A DNA stretch of 64,000 bases, from assembly GCF_001591545.1 (NCBI RefSeq), contig NZ_BCVC01000003.1, positions 124,001-188,000 on the forward strand, in the 5' to 3' direction. The DNA is from Lederbergia lenta NBRC 16444. Its GTDB lineage: Bacteria; Bacillota; Bacilli; Bacillales; Bacillaceae_C. The notes beneath the pieces were generated by a model. It had not been told where the DNA came from and made no database searches. It worked only from the letters and a program-made list of their open reading frames with translations. Below are positions 29,824 to 39,620 of this stretch, one piece after another; the stretch's first letter is position 1, and each line of letters starts with the position of its first letter. The position numbers and the translations under genes were made by a program.

Positions 29824-31610
29824 GACTCTTCCCCCTGTCGGTTAATAGGAAATCTCAAAATAACAGTGAATCCTTCCCCTTCTTCACTATTAAGCTCCAT
29901 GCCATATGACTCACCATACAGAAACTTTATTCTTTCATTAATATTTACTAATGCTATGCCATGATGGTTTTCAGTACCGGTAATATTTCTCACATATAAG
30001 GATTGTTTGAGCTTAGCCAATCTTTCCTTACTCATCCCTTTTCCATTGTCAAAAACGATTACATGTATCTCTTGACCAACCTCTTTCACTCGCAGATAGA
30101 TTTTCCCTGCTTGTCCTGATAGACCGTGTATGATTGCATTTTCAATCAATGGTTGTAAAGTTACTTTTGGCAGCTGAACATGAAGCAGATCTGGTTCGAT
30201 ATCCTCTTGATATTGGAGATTGTCCCCCATTCGCATTTGTTGAATCACCACGTAAGAACGAATAAACATAAGCTCATCCTGCAAGGAAACAATTTTTGCT
30301 GAATGGTCAATCGTATAGCGAAGTAATTTTCCTAAAGAAGTTACCATATCAGATACATCCAAATTTCCCTTCGTAATCGCAAGCATATTAATAGATTCCA
30401 ATGTATTATAAAGAAAGTGGGGATTCATTTGACTTTGGAGCGCTCTTATTTCCGCATCCATCTCTCGCAACCCTGTCTCATATACCTCTGTTACGAGTCT
30501 TTCAATATCATCTACCATATAATTAAAACCTTGGCTTAACTGACCTATTTCATCATGCTGATGATTCACTACTCGTTTCGACAAATTGCCTTTTTGCACT
30601 TCAGCCATTGCATTCTGAAGTCTATAAATAGAACGAACCAATGGCTTTGATAAAATAAATCCTAAGATGAAAGAAACGAAGATTCCGCACAGAACTACTA
30701 GTAAAAGCAATACTCGTAGTTGGTTCACTTCACTTAAAATAGTATCAAATGGTGTAAGCATGATAACCTTTGCCCCAGAGTAATCAGACTGATTCTGGAC
30801 CATCATATATGACTGACCATCCATATCTGTTTTTAGATACTGATAATCTTGCTTATTTTCTAATTGTGGAATAGCAAAGCGGAGTAACTGCGCTTGGTCC
30901 TTTTTCGGATAAATAAGCTTATTCCGTTCGTCTAAAATATAAATATTATTCTCCGTACTAATAAATTCTTCAAACAACTCCTGCTTTAAATCCAACTTAA
31001 TTATGCCCAAATGCCTATTTGTTGATGGTTCTCGAATCAATCGCGCAACTGAAAATACCTCTGTATCTTTATTTAAATAATAATCTGGAGTATGGAGAGG
31101 TAACAGCACCCATTCACCATCCGCTTTTCTAATCTGTGAAAGCCAACTATTACTTATATTTATCATCTTCAGCCATACAGTATTCGAGTCTAAATTAGTA
31201 AAAATCGTTCCATCATTAGCCATAATATGAATACCTTTAATTTCATTCCTTGAATGAATAAGACTAGATATATACCTCCACATTTCGATCCGCTCATTTG
31301 CTGGTGGAAAGGATGCTGTAGCAATCGGCGTTTCATGTTCTTTTAAAATATTCAATATATTCTGATCATACAAAGGAGACAAAGATATAATCTGCATCTC
31401 TTTTAAATATCGATCAAAGTTATGTTGAATCTGCTCCACTAGCTGAACTTGATAATCTTTCGCTTCCCTCTGACTAGCTGTCGCAAAATGATAGTATGTA
31501 ATCCCACCGAGGATGAGTGCAGTCAAAACAATAAGCAAAGAAAAAACGAGAATTAACTTAAAGCGGTATGGTAGAGATAAAAGCTTAGAATATAAGGTTT
31601 GTAAGTTCAT
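29817..31610 (-). CDS. Sensor histidine kinase, YesM-like
   Basis: 597 residues. Membrane segments at ~17-38 and ~298-320 flank an extracellular Cache-like sensor (~40-295). HAMP follows (~320-372), then the His-kinase dimer region with the phospho-His in LQSQMNPHFLYNTLESIN (~392) and an HATPase domain (QPLIENAIIHGL; FDNGKGMS). Senses an external signal, probably the sugar or its binding protein, and phosphorylates the YesN-like partner. First gene of the locus. Confidence 0.92.
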   Translation of the reverse strand: MNLQTLYSKLLSLPYRFKLILVFSLLIVLTALILGGITYYHFATASQREAKDYQVQLVEQIQHNFDRYLKEMQIISLSPLYDQNILNILKEHETPIATASFPPANERIEMWRYISSLIHSRNEIKGIHIMANDGTIFTNLDSNTVWLKMINISNSWLSQIRKADGEWVLLPLHTPDYYLNKDTEVFSVARLIREPSTNRHLGIIKLDLKQELFEEFISTENNIYILDERNKLIYPKKDQAQLLRFAIPQLENKQDYQYLKTDMDGQSYMMVQNQSDYSGAKVIMLTPFDTILSEVNQLRVLLLLVVLCGIFVSFILGFILSKPLVRSIYRLQNAMAEVQKGNLSKRVVNHQHDEIGQLSQGFNYMVDDIERLVTEVYETGLREMDAEIRALQSQMNPHFLYNTLESINMLAITKGNLDVSDMVTSLGKLLRYTIDHSAKIVSLQDELMFIRSYVVIQQMRMGDNLQYQEDIEPDLLHVQLPKVTLQPLIENAIIHGLSGQAGKIYLRVKEVGQEIHVIVFDNGKGMSKERLAKLKQSLYVRNITGTENHHGIALVNINERIKFLYGESYGMELNSEEGEGFTVILRFPINRQGEESC

Positions 31611-31981
31611 AGCGTTTCCTTTCCGATTTTACTTTTATTGTTTAGCACTATTTTATCATCCAGAATATTCAAAGGGGAGTGATGATCATTCATCCCTAAT
31701 AAACTAACATGAGAATTCCAGATACAAAGAAAGACAGCCCTATCCTTTGGTTAGTAAGATTTTCAATATATCACTAACATATGGAAGAGCTGTCTAAATA
31801 TTGTTTCGTTACGAGAAAAGAAATTTAGATTCGTTTTATCACCTGCGAATTTCCGCAAATAATCTTTTCAAATCTATCGCAATACATGCAAATAGCGATG
31901 ATGAAGTGTAATCATGCGTTCATATTCCGTTCATCTAGCAAGAGTATTCTTTAGTTATCAACAAATAACGGAGGCGCAAAG
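31611..31981. other. Divergent intergenic region
   Basis: Lies between the kinase gene (minus) and the HrtB-like gene (plus). It holds an inverted repeat agacagc (31730) / gctgtct (31789) with an inner gttagt / cactaac pair, a possible terminator or operator. Promoters for both genes must be here but no box is clear enough to name. Confidence 0.35.
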
Positions 31982-33016
31982 ATGAACATTGCTTGGAAAG
32001 AAATTAAAAAGAATAAAGCACGGTTTATGATTTTAGGATCAATCATTTTTCTAGTCAGCTTTTTAACGTTTATCATATCTGGATTATCGAATGGTTTATC
32101 CCAAGATAATGCAGCTTTCATAAAAGATTTACCAAAAGGACATTTTTATATGAATGCAGATGCGAATGAAACATATAACATCTCAAAAATAGATGAACAA
32201 TTAGCGGACAACATTTTAACCGATGATCATGACGCCGCAGCACTTTCGATTCAAATGGGCTTTATGAATGATTCGGAAGATAAACAACATAGCGTTGCTT
32301 TCGTGACTTCAACTGAATCAAAGTTGTTTGAATCAGTTCAAAAAGGTGAGGTCGTATTAGATCGATCATTGGAGGAAGACGGAATAAAGATTGGCGACAT
32401 ATTAACGAATAATCAATTTAGCGGCGAATTTAAAGTAAAGGGCTTCGTTGACCAAAAGAAATATAGCCATGCCCCTGTCGCATATATCAATATGGAAAAC
32501 TACAAAGAAATTTACCGTGTGAATGAAATGCAATTAATTTTCATACCAGGACAAGAAGATGCAAAAGACTTTTCTGGATTACAAGCTTTTTCAAATAAAG
32601 AGTTTCTCAATACAATTCCGAGTTATAGTGCAGAACAGATGTCACTTAATATGATTATTTGGTTTTTAGTTGTCATAAGTGGAATGTTATTTGCAATATT
32701 CTTCTACATGATGAATGTTCAAAAAATAGGGTTATACGGAATCTTAAAAGCGATTGGTGTCAAAACCATCTCATTGTTCTATATGATGTGGAATCAAATG
32801 CTGTTCATCACCGTAATCGCATTAGGGCTATCAGTTGCATTAAGTCAAGGTTTTGCGAAGATCGCACCTTCAGGAATGCCTTTTAGTTTAACTGTCGAAA
32901 CCAGTATTCAATTGTCTTGCATATTCCTAGTTATTGGGTTTATCGGAGCGACGCTTTCAGGCATTCAAATTAAAAAAGTCGAACCATTACAAGCTATTCA
33001 ACAAGGAGAGGCTTAA
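31982..33016 (+). CDS. ABC exporter permease, FtsX/HrtB-like
   Basis: 344 residues. One N-terminal membrane segment (~18-38), an extracellular domain (~45-215), and three C-terminal segments (~220-340), the MacB/FtsX-like topology of HrtB. In Gram-positive bacteria HrtAB pairs expel haem or membrane-damaging compounds. GGAGGCG precedes the ATG. The ATPase gene follows after one base. No HssRS-type sensor pair is adjacent, so haem as substrate is only a possibility. Confidence 0.78.
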   Translation: MNIAWKEIKKNKARFMILGSIIFLVSFLTFIISGLSNGLSQDNAAFIKDLPKGHFYMNADANETYNISKIDEQLADNILTDDHDAAALSIQMGFMNDSEDKQHSVAFVTSTESKLFESVQKGEVVLDRSLEEDGIKIGDILTNNQFSGEFKVKGFVDQKKYSHAPVAYINMENYKEIYRVNEMQLIFIPGQEDAKDFSGLQAFSNKEFLNTIPSYSAEQMSLNMIIWFLVVISGMLFAIFFYMMNVQKIGLYGILKAIGVKTISLFYMMWNQMLFITVIALGLSVALSQGFAKIAPSGMPFSLTVETSIQLSCIFLVIGFIGATLSGIQIKKVEPLQAIQQGEA

Positions 33017-33017
33017 T

Positions 33018-33692
33018 ATGACTATTTTCACAATTGATGATGTTAAAAAAACATTTAGAAATGGCGAAGTGGAAGAGCAAGTATTAAAAGGCATCAATCT
33101 TTCCCTTCAAGAAGGAGAAATAACAGCGTTAGTTGGTGCCTCAGGGTCTGGTAAAAGTACGATCTTAACAATAGCAGCAGGTCTGCAACAAGCTTCGACG
33201 GGACAAGTACTATTCAAAGGGAAAAACTTAACTGAAATGAGTCAGGAACAAATCAGGGCAATAAGAGCAAGCGAGTTCGGCTTTGTCTTTCAATCCTCTC
33301 ATCTAGTACCATTTCTTACAGTACAGGAACAACTGTTGCTTATGCTTAACGTTTCGGAAACGAAGATGAATAAACAACAACAAAAGGAGGAAGTCGAAAA
33401 GATCCTCCAATTGGTGGACATGCATCACCGAAGAGATGCATATCCGGCTTCATTATCAGGAGGAGAAAAACAGAGGGTGGCCATTGCAAGAGCGATCATT
33501 CACAAACCTAAAATGTTATTTGCGGATGAGCCCACTGCGAGTCTAGACTCGGAAAGGTCGAGAGATGTGATGACGTTAATCCGAGATTTAACTAAAACCT
33601 TGAACATTACCACTTTAATGGTAACCCATGATGAAGAGATGCTTCCATATGCTGATCGCATCATCACAATGAAAGATGGATTAGTAATATAA
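33018..33692 (+). CDS. ABC exporter ATPase, HrtA/LolD-like
   Basis: 224 residues. Walker A GASGSGKST, Q loop FVFQSSHLVPFLTV, signature LSGGEKQRVAIARA, Walker B MLFADEPT, switch His in VTHDEE. The start ATG 33018 is set by AAGGAGAGG 7 bases upstream, inside the end of the permease gene's operon; a longer frame to 32934 is antisense to reason. Powers the permease encoded just before. Ends at a strong terminator. Confidence 0.9.
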   Translation: MTIFTIDDVKKTFRNGEVEEQVLKGINLSLQEGEITALVGASGSGKSTILTIAAGLQQASTGQVLFKGKNLTEMSQEQIRAIRASEFGFVFQSSHLVPFLTVQEQLLLMLNVSETKMNKQQQKEEVEKILQLVDMHHRRDAYPASLSGGEKQRVAIARAIIHKPKMLFADEPTASLDSERSRDVMTLIRDLTKTLNITTLMVTHDEEMLPYADRIITMKDGLVI

Positions 33693-33747
33693 AGGCAAAG
33701 TGACGATCAGCGGAAGCTTTGACCGCCATAACTACATCTGTTTTACC

Positions 33748-33787
33748 AAGGTTGTTCCAAAGCTTGCTTTCGGAACAACCTTTTTTT
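33748..33787 (+). terminator. Terminator of the HrtBA-like operon
   Basis: aaggttgttcc / ggaacaacctt, 11 pairs, 13-base loop, then seven T. Confidence 0.9.
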
Positions 33788-34163
33788 AATATCTAAAACG
33801 CAAATCCTTTCACATATACCTTTCTTATTTTATAAAAAAATACATGTTATGTTTTAAGTGTTCTATTGAATCACTCAAACAATTACAGCATCAAAACGTC
33901 ATAAAGTAAAACTCTAACCAATGGGGTTTTACCATCCGTTAATCGCGACAAACATTAAATATACTTTGAGTCGGATATCCCTATGGTTGAAGTCCGTTTT
34001 CTACCATCTGTACGGACACCTCGACATTTATTCGCACCACACTATTGGTAGCCGAAAATACAGTATAGCATGGATATATATACGCTAATTTCTTTGGGAC
34101 ATGTAAGAAAACAGCTTATACAAAGCCATGAATTCCTGAATATTCTATATTACTAATCTACAT
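33788..34163. other. Intergenic region, no gene recognised
   Basis: AT-rich, with an inverted repeat gtaaaac...ggttttac near 33906-33932. No open frame with a start signal. Confidence 0.3.
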
Positions 34164-34181
34164 TGGAGGGAGGTTGTGAGA

Positions 34182-34475
34182 TTGAATAGGAGAAGATATA
34201 AAAAAGGGTTGCGCTTTTGCATCCTGCCAGGCTATAACTGGTGTGGACCTGGCTGTAGCGGCCCGGGTGCTCCAATCAATGAAGTGGATGCCGCTTGTCG
34301 TGCACATGATGAATGTTATCGTCGATCTGGAAACTATTGCGAATGTGACCGAGCATTTCTTCGCCGTCTCCGCCCAATGATCACCTCTCATACAAGAATG
34401 GGAAGACACGCACGCTTACTTCATCAATACATGAAATTTCAAACATTAGGTAATTGTGGATTTCGAAGAGATTAA
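34182..34475 (+). CDS. Small phospholipase A2-like protein (parvovirus VP1-type fold)
   Basis: 97 residues. The calcium loop YNWCGPGCSGPG (~14-25) and the catalytic His-Asp pair in CRAHDECYR are visible, as in the Phospholip_A2_4 family (PF08398). The enzyme would cleave the sn-2 ester of phospholipids. It has no signal peptide and is very basic, with many Arg and Cys. TTG 34182 is preferred because GGAGGGAGG ends 8 bases before it; a GTG at 34176 is too close. Homologs occur in spore-forming Bacillus, but a role is unproven. Stands alone. Confidence 0.75.
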   Translation: MNRRRYKKGLRFCILPGYNWCGPGCSGPGAPINEVDAACRAHDECYRRSGNYCECDRAFLRRLRPMITSHTRMGRHARLLHQYMKFQTLGNCGFRRD

Positions 34476-34650
34476 GCAATTTATTAGTTGAAAAGGTTTG
34501 AAACCCTTCATTTCAAGAAGCTGAAACATTACTTTGTGTCTCCACACACACCTATACAATATTTTTCTAAGTCTATGATTTCTCCTATAATTTTGTTGAA
34601 TCTTGTCGATAAACTTTATGTGTATATTTTTACAATAAAAGGAGATTCAT

Positions 34651-36750
34651 ATGAAATCAAAAAGCATAGCGAGAAAATTATCCATGTTGATCATAGGCTT
34701 ATTTTTAGTGTTGTTCGCAATTTATTCAATTGTCACTAGTGTCATTTTACACGGAAAAAGTGTAGATGATGCTGAAAATCTTGCAAATGAACATGCCAAA
34801 TTAAACGCAGCCAAAGTGAAAGAGCGATTTGAAGAAACAAATGAAACATTACAGACTTCAAAGCATGTGTTTGAATCTTTACGTAATGAAGGGAAGATGA
34901 CAGCCCAATCCGTGCTGACATTTGTACAAAATAATCTTGAAGAAAACAAACATATTACCGGTATGGCTGTTGTATTGGAAAAAGACTCTATCCCAGTAGA
35001 ATCTAATATCGATAAAAATTTAATAGATACTCAGAAGCGATTTATTCCTTATTTGCATAAAGAAGGGGAAAAGGTTGTTGTCTCGGGTGTAACCGGGTAT
35101 AGCGGAGATGAAGCAGAAGATTGGTTCACCATTCCAGAAAAGGAAAATCGGGCCGTACTAACAGAACCATATGAATATGTGGTGGGAGAAGATACAATTT
35201 ACATGTCAACCTTATCTATTCCATTACATTCCAAAGATGGCCAGTTCATCGGTGTGATGACGGCTGATTTTTCCATCGACTTTGTAAATGAATTGGTAAA
35301 AGAAAACGCACCTGAGAGTGGGTATGCTGGCTTTATCACTAATAAAGGGGTCGTCGTCGCAAACTCGGTCAATGACAAACTGATTGGAACGAATATGGAA
35401 GATACAGTGGACTGGAAGAACATTAAAAAGGAATTAGACAACAATCAAGTTTCTAACTTCTATATTGATTCAAAGCAGTTACAAGAAAAGGCGTTCAACT
35501 CTATTGCACCAGTGCATGTTGAGGGAATTGATGAAGTATGGTCATTACAAACGGTCGTGCCAAAATCGTTTATTCTAACAACTTTCAATAAAATTTTAAT
35601 CGTTACAATTATATCGGCGATTGCCATGATTATTCTTATGTCTGCGGTCTCCTATTGGTTTATTCATAAGCAGTTGAATCCTTTACTTTTCTTAAAAAAG
35701 GCAATTGAAACAGCAGCTGCCGGTGACTTGACAACGAAAGTGGATAACAAACACATCCGCAATGATGAAATCGGGGCCGTGACCGTTGCATTCAACCAAA
35801 TGCTCGAACAAACAAATGATGTGATGAATACTGTTATGCGATCTTCCAAGCAATTAAATCAATCGTCAAATGAGGTATATGGCATTTTTGAAGAAATATC
35901 TGCCTCAAGTGAAGAAGTCGCCATTGCTGTCGATGAAATTGCCCAAGGTGCAACTCATCAATCAGAGGATACAGAAAATACAAACGATCAAATGATTCAA
36001 CTATCAACGCAAATAGATGCCCTGTCCACTTTATCCAAAGGGATTAGCCAACTATCGAATGCGACAAGCGAATCAACAAAGCAAGGAATGCAACAAGTAA
36101 GCCAGCTACGTAATAATAATGAATCGACTAATATTTTGAATGAGAATATACAAAAGCAAATTCAATTGCTCTCATCCAAAATTAGCGCGATTGATAGTAT
36201 CACCACGTCGATTCAAAACATTACTAGTCAAACCAATTTACTCGCTCTTAATGCTAGCATTGAAGCGGCACGAGCAGGCGAACATGGCAAAGGGTTTGCA
36301 GTAGTGGCGGATGAGGTGAAAAAACTCGCAGCTCAATCAAGTCACGAAACCGATGTGATTCAAGCAACGGTACAAGAGATATTACAAGAGTCCCAAGAAA
36401 CAGTGTCTATTATCGAAAAAAACATGGAATTAATGGAACTGAATAATCAATCCGTTTCTGATACAGAAACATCATTCAAGCATCAAGCAGGACTTGCTAG
36501 CCAACTTGGTAATTCCATCAGTGAACTATCAGCCAAACTCGCAGACATGATAAACTCAAAAGAAGAAGCCATCTTGTCCATTCAAAATATATCCGCCATA
36601 TCAGAAGAAACAGCTGCTTCTGCCGAGCAAGTAAGCGCATCGGCAGCTGAGCAACAAAATGAAATGGCACGCGCCACTTCATCCACAGAGCAAATGAAAA
36701 ATATAGCAGGCGAACTTCAAGAAGTCGTGAACCGCTTTACCATTGAATAA
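34651..36750 (+). CDS. Methyl-accepting chemotaxis protein (dCache)
   Basis: 699 residues. Membrane segments at ~12-34 and ~307-330 surround an extracellular double-Cache sensor (~38-300; [23 protein letters not shown]). HAMP (~332-385) and the signalling hairpin follow, with the tip [20 protein letters not shown] and [17 protein letters not shown]. Senses small molecules such as amino or organic acids and signals to CheA. AAAGGAG 6 bases before the ATG. Monocistronic, ends at a strong terminator. Confidence 0.93.
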   Translation: MKSKSIARKLSMLIIGLFLVLFAIYSIVTSVILHGKSVDDAENLANEHAKLNAAKVKERFEETNETLQTSKHVFESLRNEGKMTAQSVLTFVQNNLEENKHITGMAVVLEKDSIPVESNIDKNLIDTQKRFIPYLHKEGEKVVVSGVTGYSGDEAEDWFTIPEKENRAVLTEPYEYVVGEDTIYMSTLSIPLHSKDGQFIGVMTADFSIDFVNELVKENAPESGYAGFITNKGVVVANSVNDKLIGTNMEDTVDWKNIKKELDNNQVSNFYIDSKQLQEKAFNSIAPVHVEGIDEVWSLQTVVPKSFILTTFNKILIVTIISAIAMIILMSAVSYWFIHKQLNPLLFLKKAIETAAAGDLTTKVDNKHIRNDEIGAVTVAFNQMLEQTNDVMNTVMRSSKQLNQSSNEVYGIFEEISASSEEVAIAVDEIAQGATHQSEDTENTNDQMIQLSTQIDALSTLSKGISQLSNATSESTKQGMQQVSQLRNNNESTNILNENIQKQIQLLSSKISAIDSITTSIQNITSQTNLLALNASIEAARAGEHGKGFAVVADEVKKLAAQSSHETDVIQATVQEILQESQETVSIIEKNMELMELNNQSVSDTETSFKHQAGLASQLGNSISELSAKLADMINSKEEAILSIQNISAISEETAASAEQVSASAAEQQNEMARATSSTEQMKNIAGELQEVVNRFTIE

Positions 36751-36797
36751 TTTTTCTGTGAATGTAGTGACGGGTTTCAGATATAAGCAAAAAATAA

Positions 36798-36831
36798 GGT
36801 ATAGGGAATAGAAATCCCTATACCCTTTTTT
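36798..36831 (+). terminator. Terminator of the first chemoreceptor gene
   Basis: ggtataggga / tccctatacc, 10 perfect pairs, then tttttt. Confidence 0.9.
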
Positions 36832-36944
36832 GTTGATTTAATTATTACGCAAGAAGAAAACGATTTGCTATCTTATATTTATATTCATTGCGCTTTTGAG
36901 CACACCGCTGTATTATTCATCTTTCCTTTTCTAATCCATCTGCC

Positions 36945-37853
36945 TTACTTTAAAGCGTTAAGTGCGACTTCTGAAACCTTTGCAATCAACGCATCGTCAT
37001 ATTCGGCATTCTCCGTATCATGGCGTGACATAATCGCAATGACAATTGGTTCTCTATTTTCCGGAAAAACAACGGCAATGTCATTTCTCGTTCCATAACT
37101 TCCTGCTCCACTCTTATCGCCGACCTCCCAATTTTCAGGTGAACCTGCGCGAATTAGTGTATCTCCTGTAGCATTTCCTCGCAGCCAATCCGTGAATAAT
37201 TCACGCTTATCATCCGAAAGAATGTCGCCAACTACGAATGCCTCGAGACTGGTAGCAAGAGCTTTCGGTGTACTAGTGTCACGGGGATCCCCCGGGGTGA
37301 AAGCATTCAATTCTGGTTCGTATCGATCCGCTTGGGTAATGTCATCACCGATTTGCCGTAAAGCTTGTTCAAATGCTTTAGGACCTCCCAGCTCTTTAAA
37401 CAAAAGATTCCCTGCTGTGTTGTCGCTGTACCGAACCGCAGCCTCACCTATGTCCCTCAGTGTCATTCCAGTACCCACATGTTTATCGGTAACCGGCGAA
37501 TAGGAAACCAAATCATCCTCGGTGTAAGGAATGACTTCTTTAAGCTCTTCCATCGTGTTTTGCTTCAGTACGATGGCCGCTGCCAAAGCCTTATATGTAG
37601 ATGTAAAGGCGAAACGCTCCTCTGGTCGATATTCGATAGTCTGATTTGAGCCCGTATCCATTGCATAGACACCGAGCCGTGCGTCAAAGTCGTTCTCGAG
37701 TTGGGCAAACTTTTTATCTGTATTTGCTATTTGCTCCCCTTCGTTCTTCTCATTTGATGAGGCATCCGTTGAACTTCCTCTATCCAGGCAAGCCGTCAGT
37801 GTAACCACCGTAAGTAGCAATATATATAGTGTGAATTTATGTGTTTTTATCAA
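36945..37853 (-). CDS. Class A beta-lactamase, lipoprotein form
   Basis: 302 residues. Lipoprotein signal ending in LTAC (Cys22). Active-site motifs are complete: S85-T-Y-K88, S143-D-N145, E179-P-E-L-N183 (the omega-loop general base) and K247-S-G249. Hydrolyses penicillins and perhaps cephalosporins at the outer face of the membrane. BlaP/PenP-like. No blaI or blaR1 gene is adjacent, so it may be constitutive or controlled from elsewhere. GAGGTTAT region upstream serves as ribosome-binding site. Composition is somewhat more GC-rich than neighbours, which could reflect transfer but is not proof. Confidence 0.92.
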   Translation of the reverse strand: MIKTHKFTLYILLLTVVTLTACLDRGSSTDASSNEKNEGEQIANTDKKFAQLENDFDARLGVYAMDTGSNQTIEYRPEERFAFTSTYKALAAAIVLKQNTMEELKEVIPYTEDDLVSYSPVTDKHVGTGMTLRDIGEAAVRYSDNTAGNLLFKELGGPKAFEQALRQIGDDITQADRYEPELNAFTPGDPRDTSTPKALATSLEAFVVGDILSDDKRELFTDWLRGNATGDTLIRAGSPENWEVGDKSGAGSYGTRNDIAVVFPENREPIVIAIMSRHDTENAEYDDALIAKVSEVALNALK

Positions 37854-38008
37854 ATTAATAACCTCCTTCTACTTTAGCAAACCAAAAATAATTAAATTTG
37901 CATCGTATCTTCCTCAATTATAACTATTACATAGTCTTAATTGTTAAATCCAAATACGACAGTCATCATATCCTCGTTCAAACACTTAATAACGGAAGTC
38001 GCAGCCCC

Positions 38009-38809
38009 TTATTGATTGATCGGTAGCTGATCCAATGACTTCCAAACAGCAGCCCCCTTTTCATTTTCTGTGATCATTCCAAGCTCATTCATTCTATTTA
38101 AGACAACAGCCTGTCTGTTAAAGGCTTCTTCAGGATGTTTGATGGGTGAAAAATATTCAGGCGCTTTAGGTAAAGATGCGAGCATGGCCGCTTCGCTCAA
38201 AGTAATGGTTTCTTTTCCTAAATCATTGGCTTGTAATGTTTTTCCTAAATAAAAATTAGCTGCCTCTTCAATCCCATACTTCCCGTGTCCAAAGTAAATC
38301 GTATTTAAATACATTTCTAATATCTCTTCTTTTGTGTATATACGATCTAAGTGAATCGCAATAAGCAGCTCTTTAAATTTACGATTGATCGACTTTTCTT
38401 GAGTTAAAAATTGATTTTTTGCTAATTGCATCGTGATCGTACTTCCACCTTGGGCAAAAGATTTAGTTTTGATATCAACCCAAAACGCCCTAACCATTGA
38501 AATAGGATCGACCCCAACATGATCATAGAATCGATGATCCTCAATACCAACAAAAGCTTTCGGCAAATACGCAGGCATCTGTTCTATTGAAACAAACCCT
38601 GATTCATTTCTTATTTCCTCCAATTTTACTAATTGCTCGCCGTCTGTTAGCTTCTCAGCTGCGATTACAGTAAATAGGCATAGAGCAAATATCACTAAAG
38701 CAGGATAAATAAGCCACTTCATTAAATTCATATTTCTTCTTTTCTTCTGTTTCTGCTCGCGACTTTCTGATTTTTCACTTACATTATCTAATGTATAACT
38801 TGCATTCAT
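38009..38809 (-). CDS. Monofunctional peptidoglycan transglycosylase (GT51)
   Basis: 266 residues. A cytoplasmic N-terminus of ~28 residues rich in Lys and Gln, one membrane anchor (~30-50), then a GT51 domain. Catalytic Glu lies in VGIEDHRFYDHVGVDP; the other family motifs GGSTITMQLAKN, KFKELLIAIHLDRIYTKEEI and NTIYFGHGKYGIEEAANFY are intact. Polymerises lipid II into glycan strands. The transpeptidase domain of class A PBPs is absent and the protein ends soon after LPKAPEYFSPIKHPEEAF, so it is a stand-alone enzyme. Beside a beta-lactamase gene on the same strand. Confidence 0.9.
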   Translation of the reverse strand: MNASYTLDNVSEKSESREQKQKKRRNMNLMKWLIYPALVIFALCLFTVIAAEKLTDGEQLVKLEEIRNESGFVSIEQMPAYLPKAFVGIEDHRFYDHVGVDPISMVRAFWVDIKTKSFAQGGSTITMQLAKNQFLTQEKSINRKFKELLIAIHLDRIYTKEEILEMYLNTIYFGHGKYGIEEAANFYLGKTLQANDLGKETITLSEAAMLASLPKAPEYFSPIKHPEEAFNRQAVVLNRMNELGMITENEKGAAVWKSLDQLPINQ

Positions 38810-38970
38810 AGGAGATCTCTCCTTTATATTTCATTGTATATCTTCAGTATAAATGAGGATTCTCCCTGCTTCTATTGATCTTCCTTTCAGTAATCTTACA
38901 TCTTTGTCATGTAACGATTAGGCTTACGTACCTATGTTGCCAATATCAAATTAAATTACAAATCCGTATT

Positions 38971-39013
38971 CAAGAAAAACTCCTAAAGGAAAATTACTTT
39001 TCCTTTAGAAGTT
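38971..39013 (-). terminator. Terminator of the small lipoprotein gene
   Basis: aactcctaaaggaaa / ttttcctttagaagtt form a 15-bp stem with one mismatch; the minus strand continues tttttcttg. Confidence 0.8.
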
Positions 39014-39067
39014 TCTTTACATCTAGAAAGATATTGAGTTTCAAAAACTAAACCTAAAAGAGTAGCA

Positions 39068-39247
39068 TTACTCTGTCCCTACGTCCCCATTCTCTGTATT
39101 TCCTTCTACGCCTGCAGGATCTTCCATATTTATATCACTATTTGCGGGATCTTCTGGCGGATTTATCTCTTGACCACCACTACATGCAGCAACAATGGAC
39201 ATAGCAAACACCGGAACTAATAGTTTCCAATAACGTCTCATTTTCAT
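39068..39247 (-). CDS. Small lipoprotein, 59 residues
   Basis: Starts MKMRRYWKLLVPVFAMSIVA with lipobox IVAAC, so Cys22 is the lipid anchor. The mature 38 residues are acidic and Pro/Asn-rich (SGGQEINPPEDPANSDINME ...). TAGGAGGG lies 7 bases before the ATG and a strong terminator follows. No family recognised. The signal peptide, ribosome-binding site and terminator together support a real gene. Confidence 0.8.
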   Translation of the reverse strand: MKMRRYWKLLVPVFAMSIVAACSGGQEINPPEDPANSDINMEDPAGVEGNTENGDVGTE

Positions 39248-39606
39248 CTCTGTTCCCTCCTAACTATTTTTTTAAAATAATTACAGAGGTTCCCACTCCC
39301 TTCTTTCGTAACAATGTCATTATATACAGCCAGTTTTGAAAAAATATTGATTATCTCATACTTAACCTGCTTTTAAATGAACTGTTAGATTTAGTTAATA
39401 AAAGAAATGAAGGTTTAATGAACTATGTTTTTAACGCTAACAGATAGATCCTTATTAACAAGAAATCTTTCATTTGCGTGAATCAACATCCCCGTTCAAA
39501 AACCAGTGCAGTGAAGATAGAATTATATCAGATCAAAAAATGGCTTTTACTACCTCTTATAATTTCTTTCAATCAAGAGAAAAATATCTTTAAACATTTA
39601 TGAGAC
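39248..39606. other. Intergenic region
   Basis: Holds the promoters of the lipoprotein gene (minus) and the sspH pair (plus). A SigG-type -35/-10 pair was looked for before 39600 but not clearly found. Confidence 0.3.
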
Positions 39607-39620
39607 AGGAGGTAATTATT

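Noticed and set aside
39429-39442. Possible cre-like ttttaacgctaaca
   Set aside because: Two mismatches to consensus and no sugar gene nearby.
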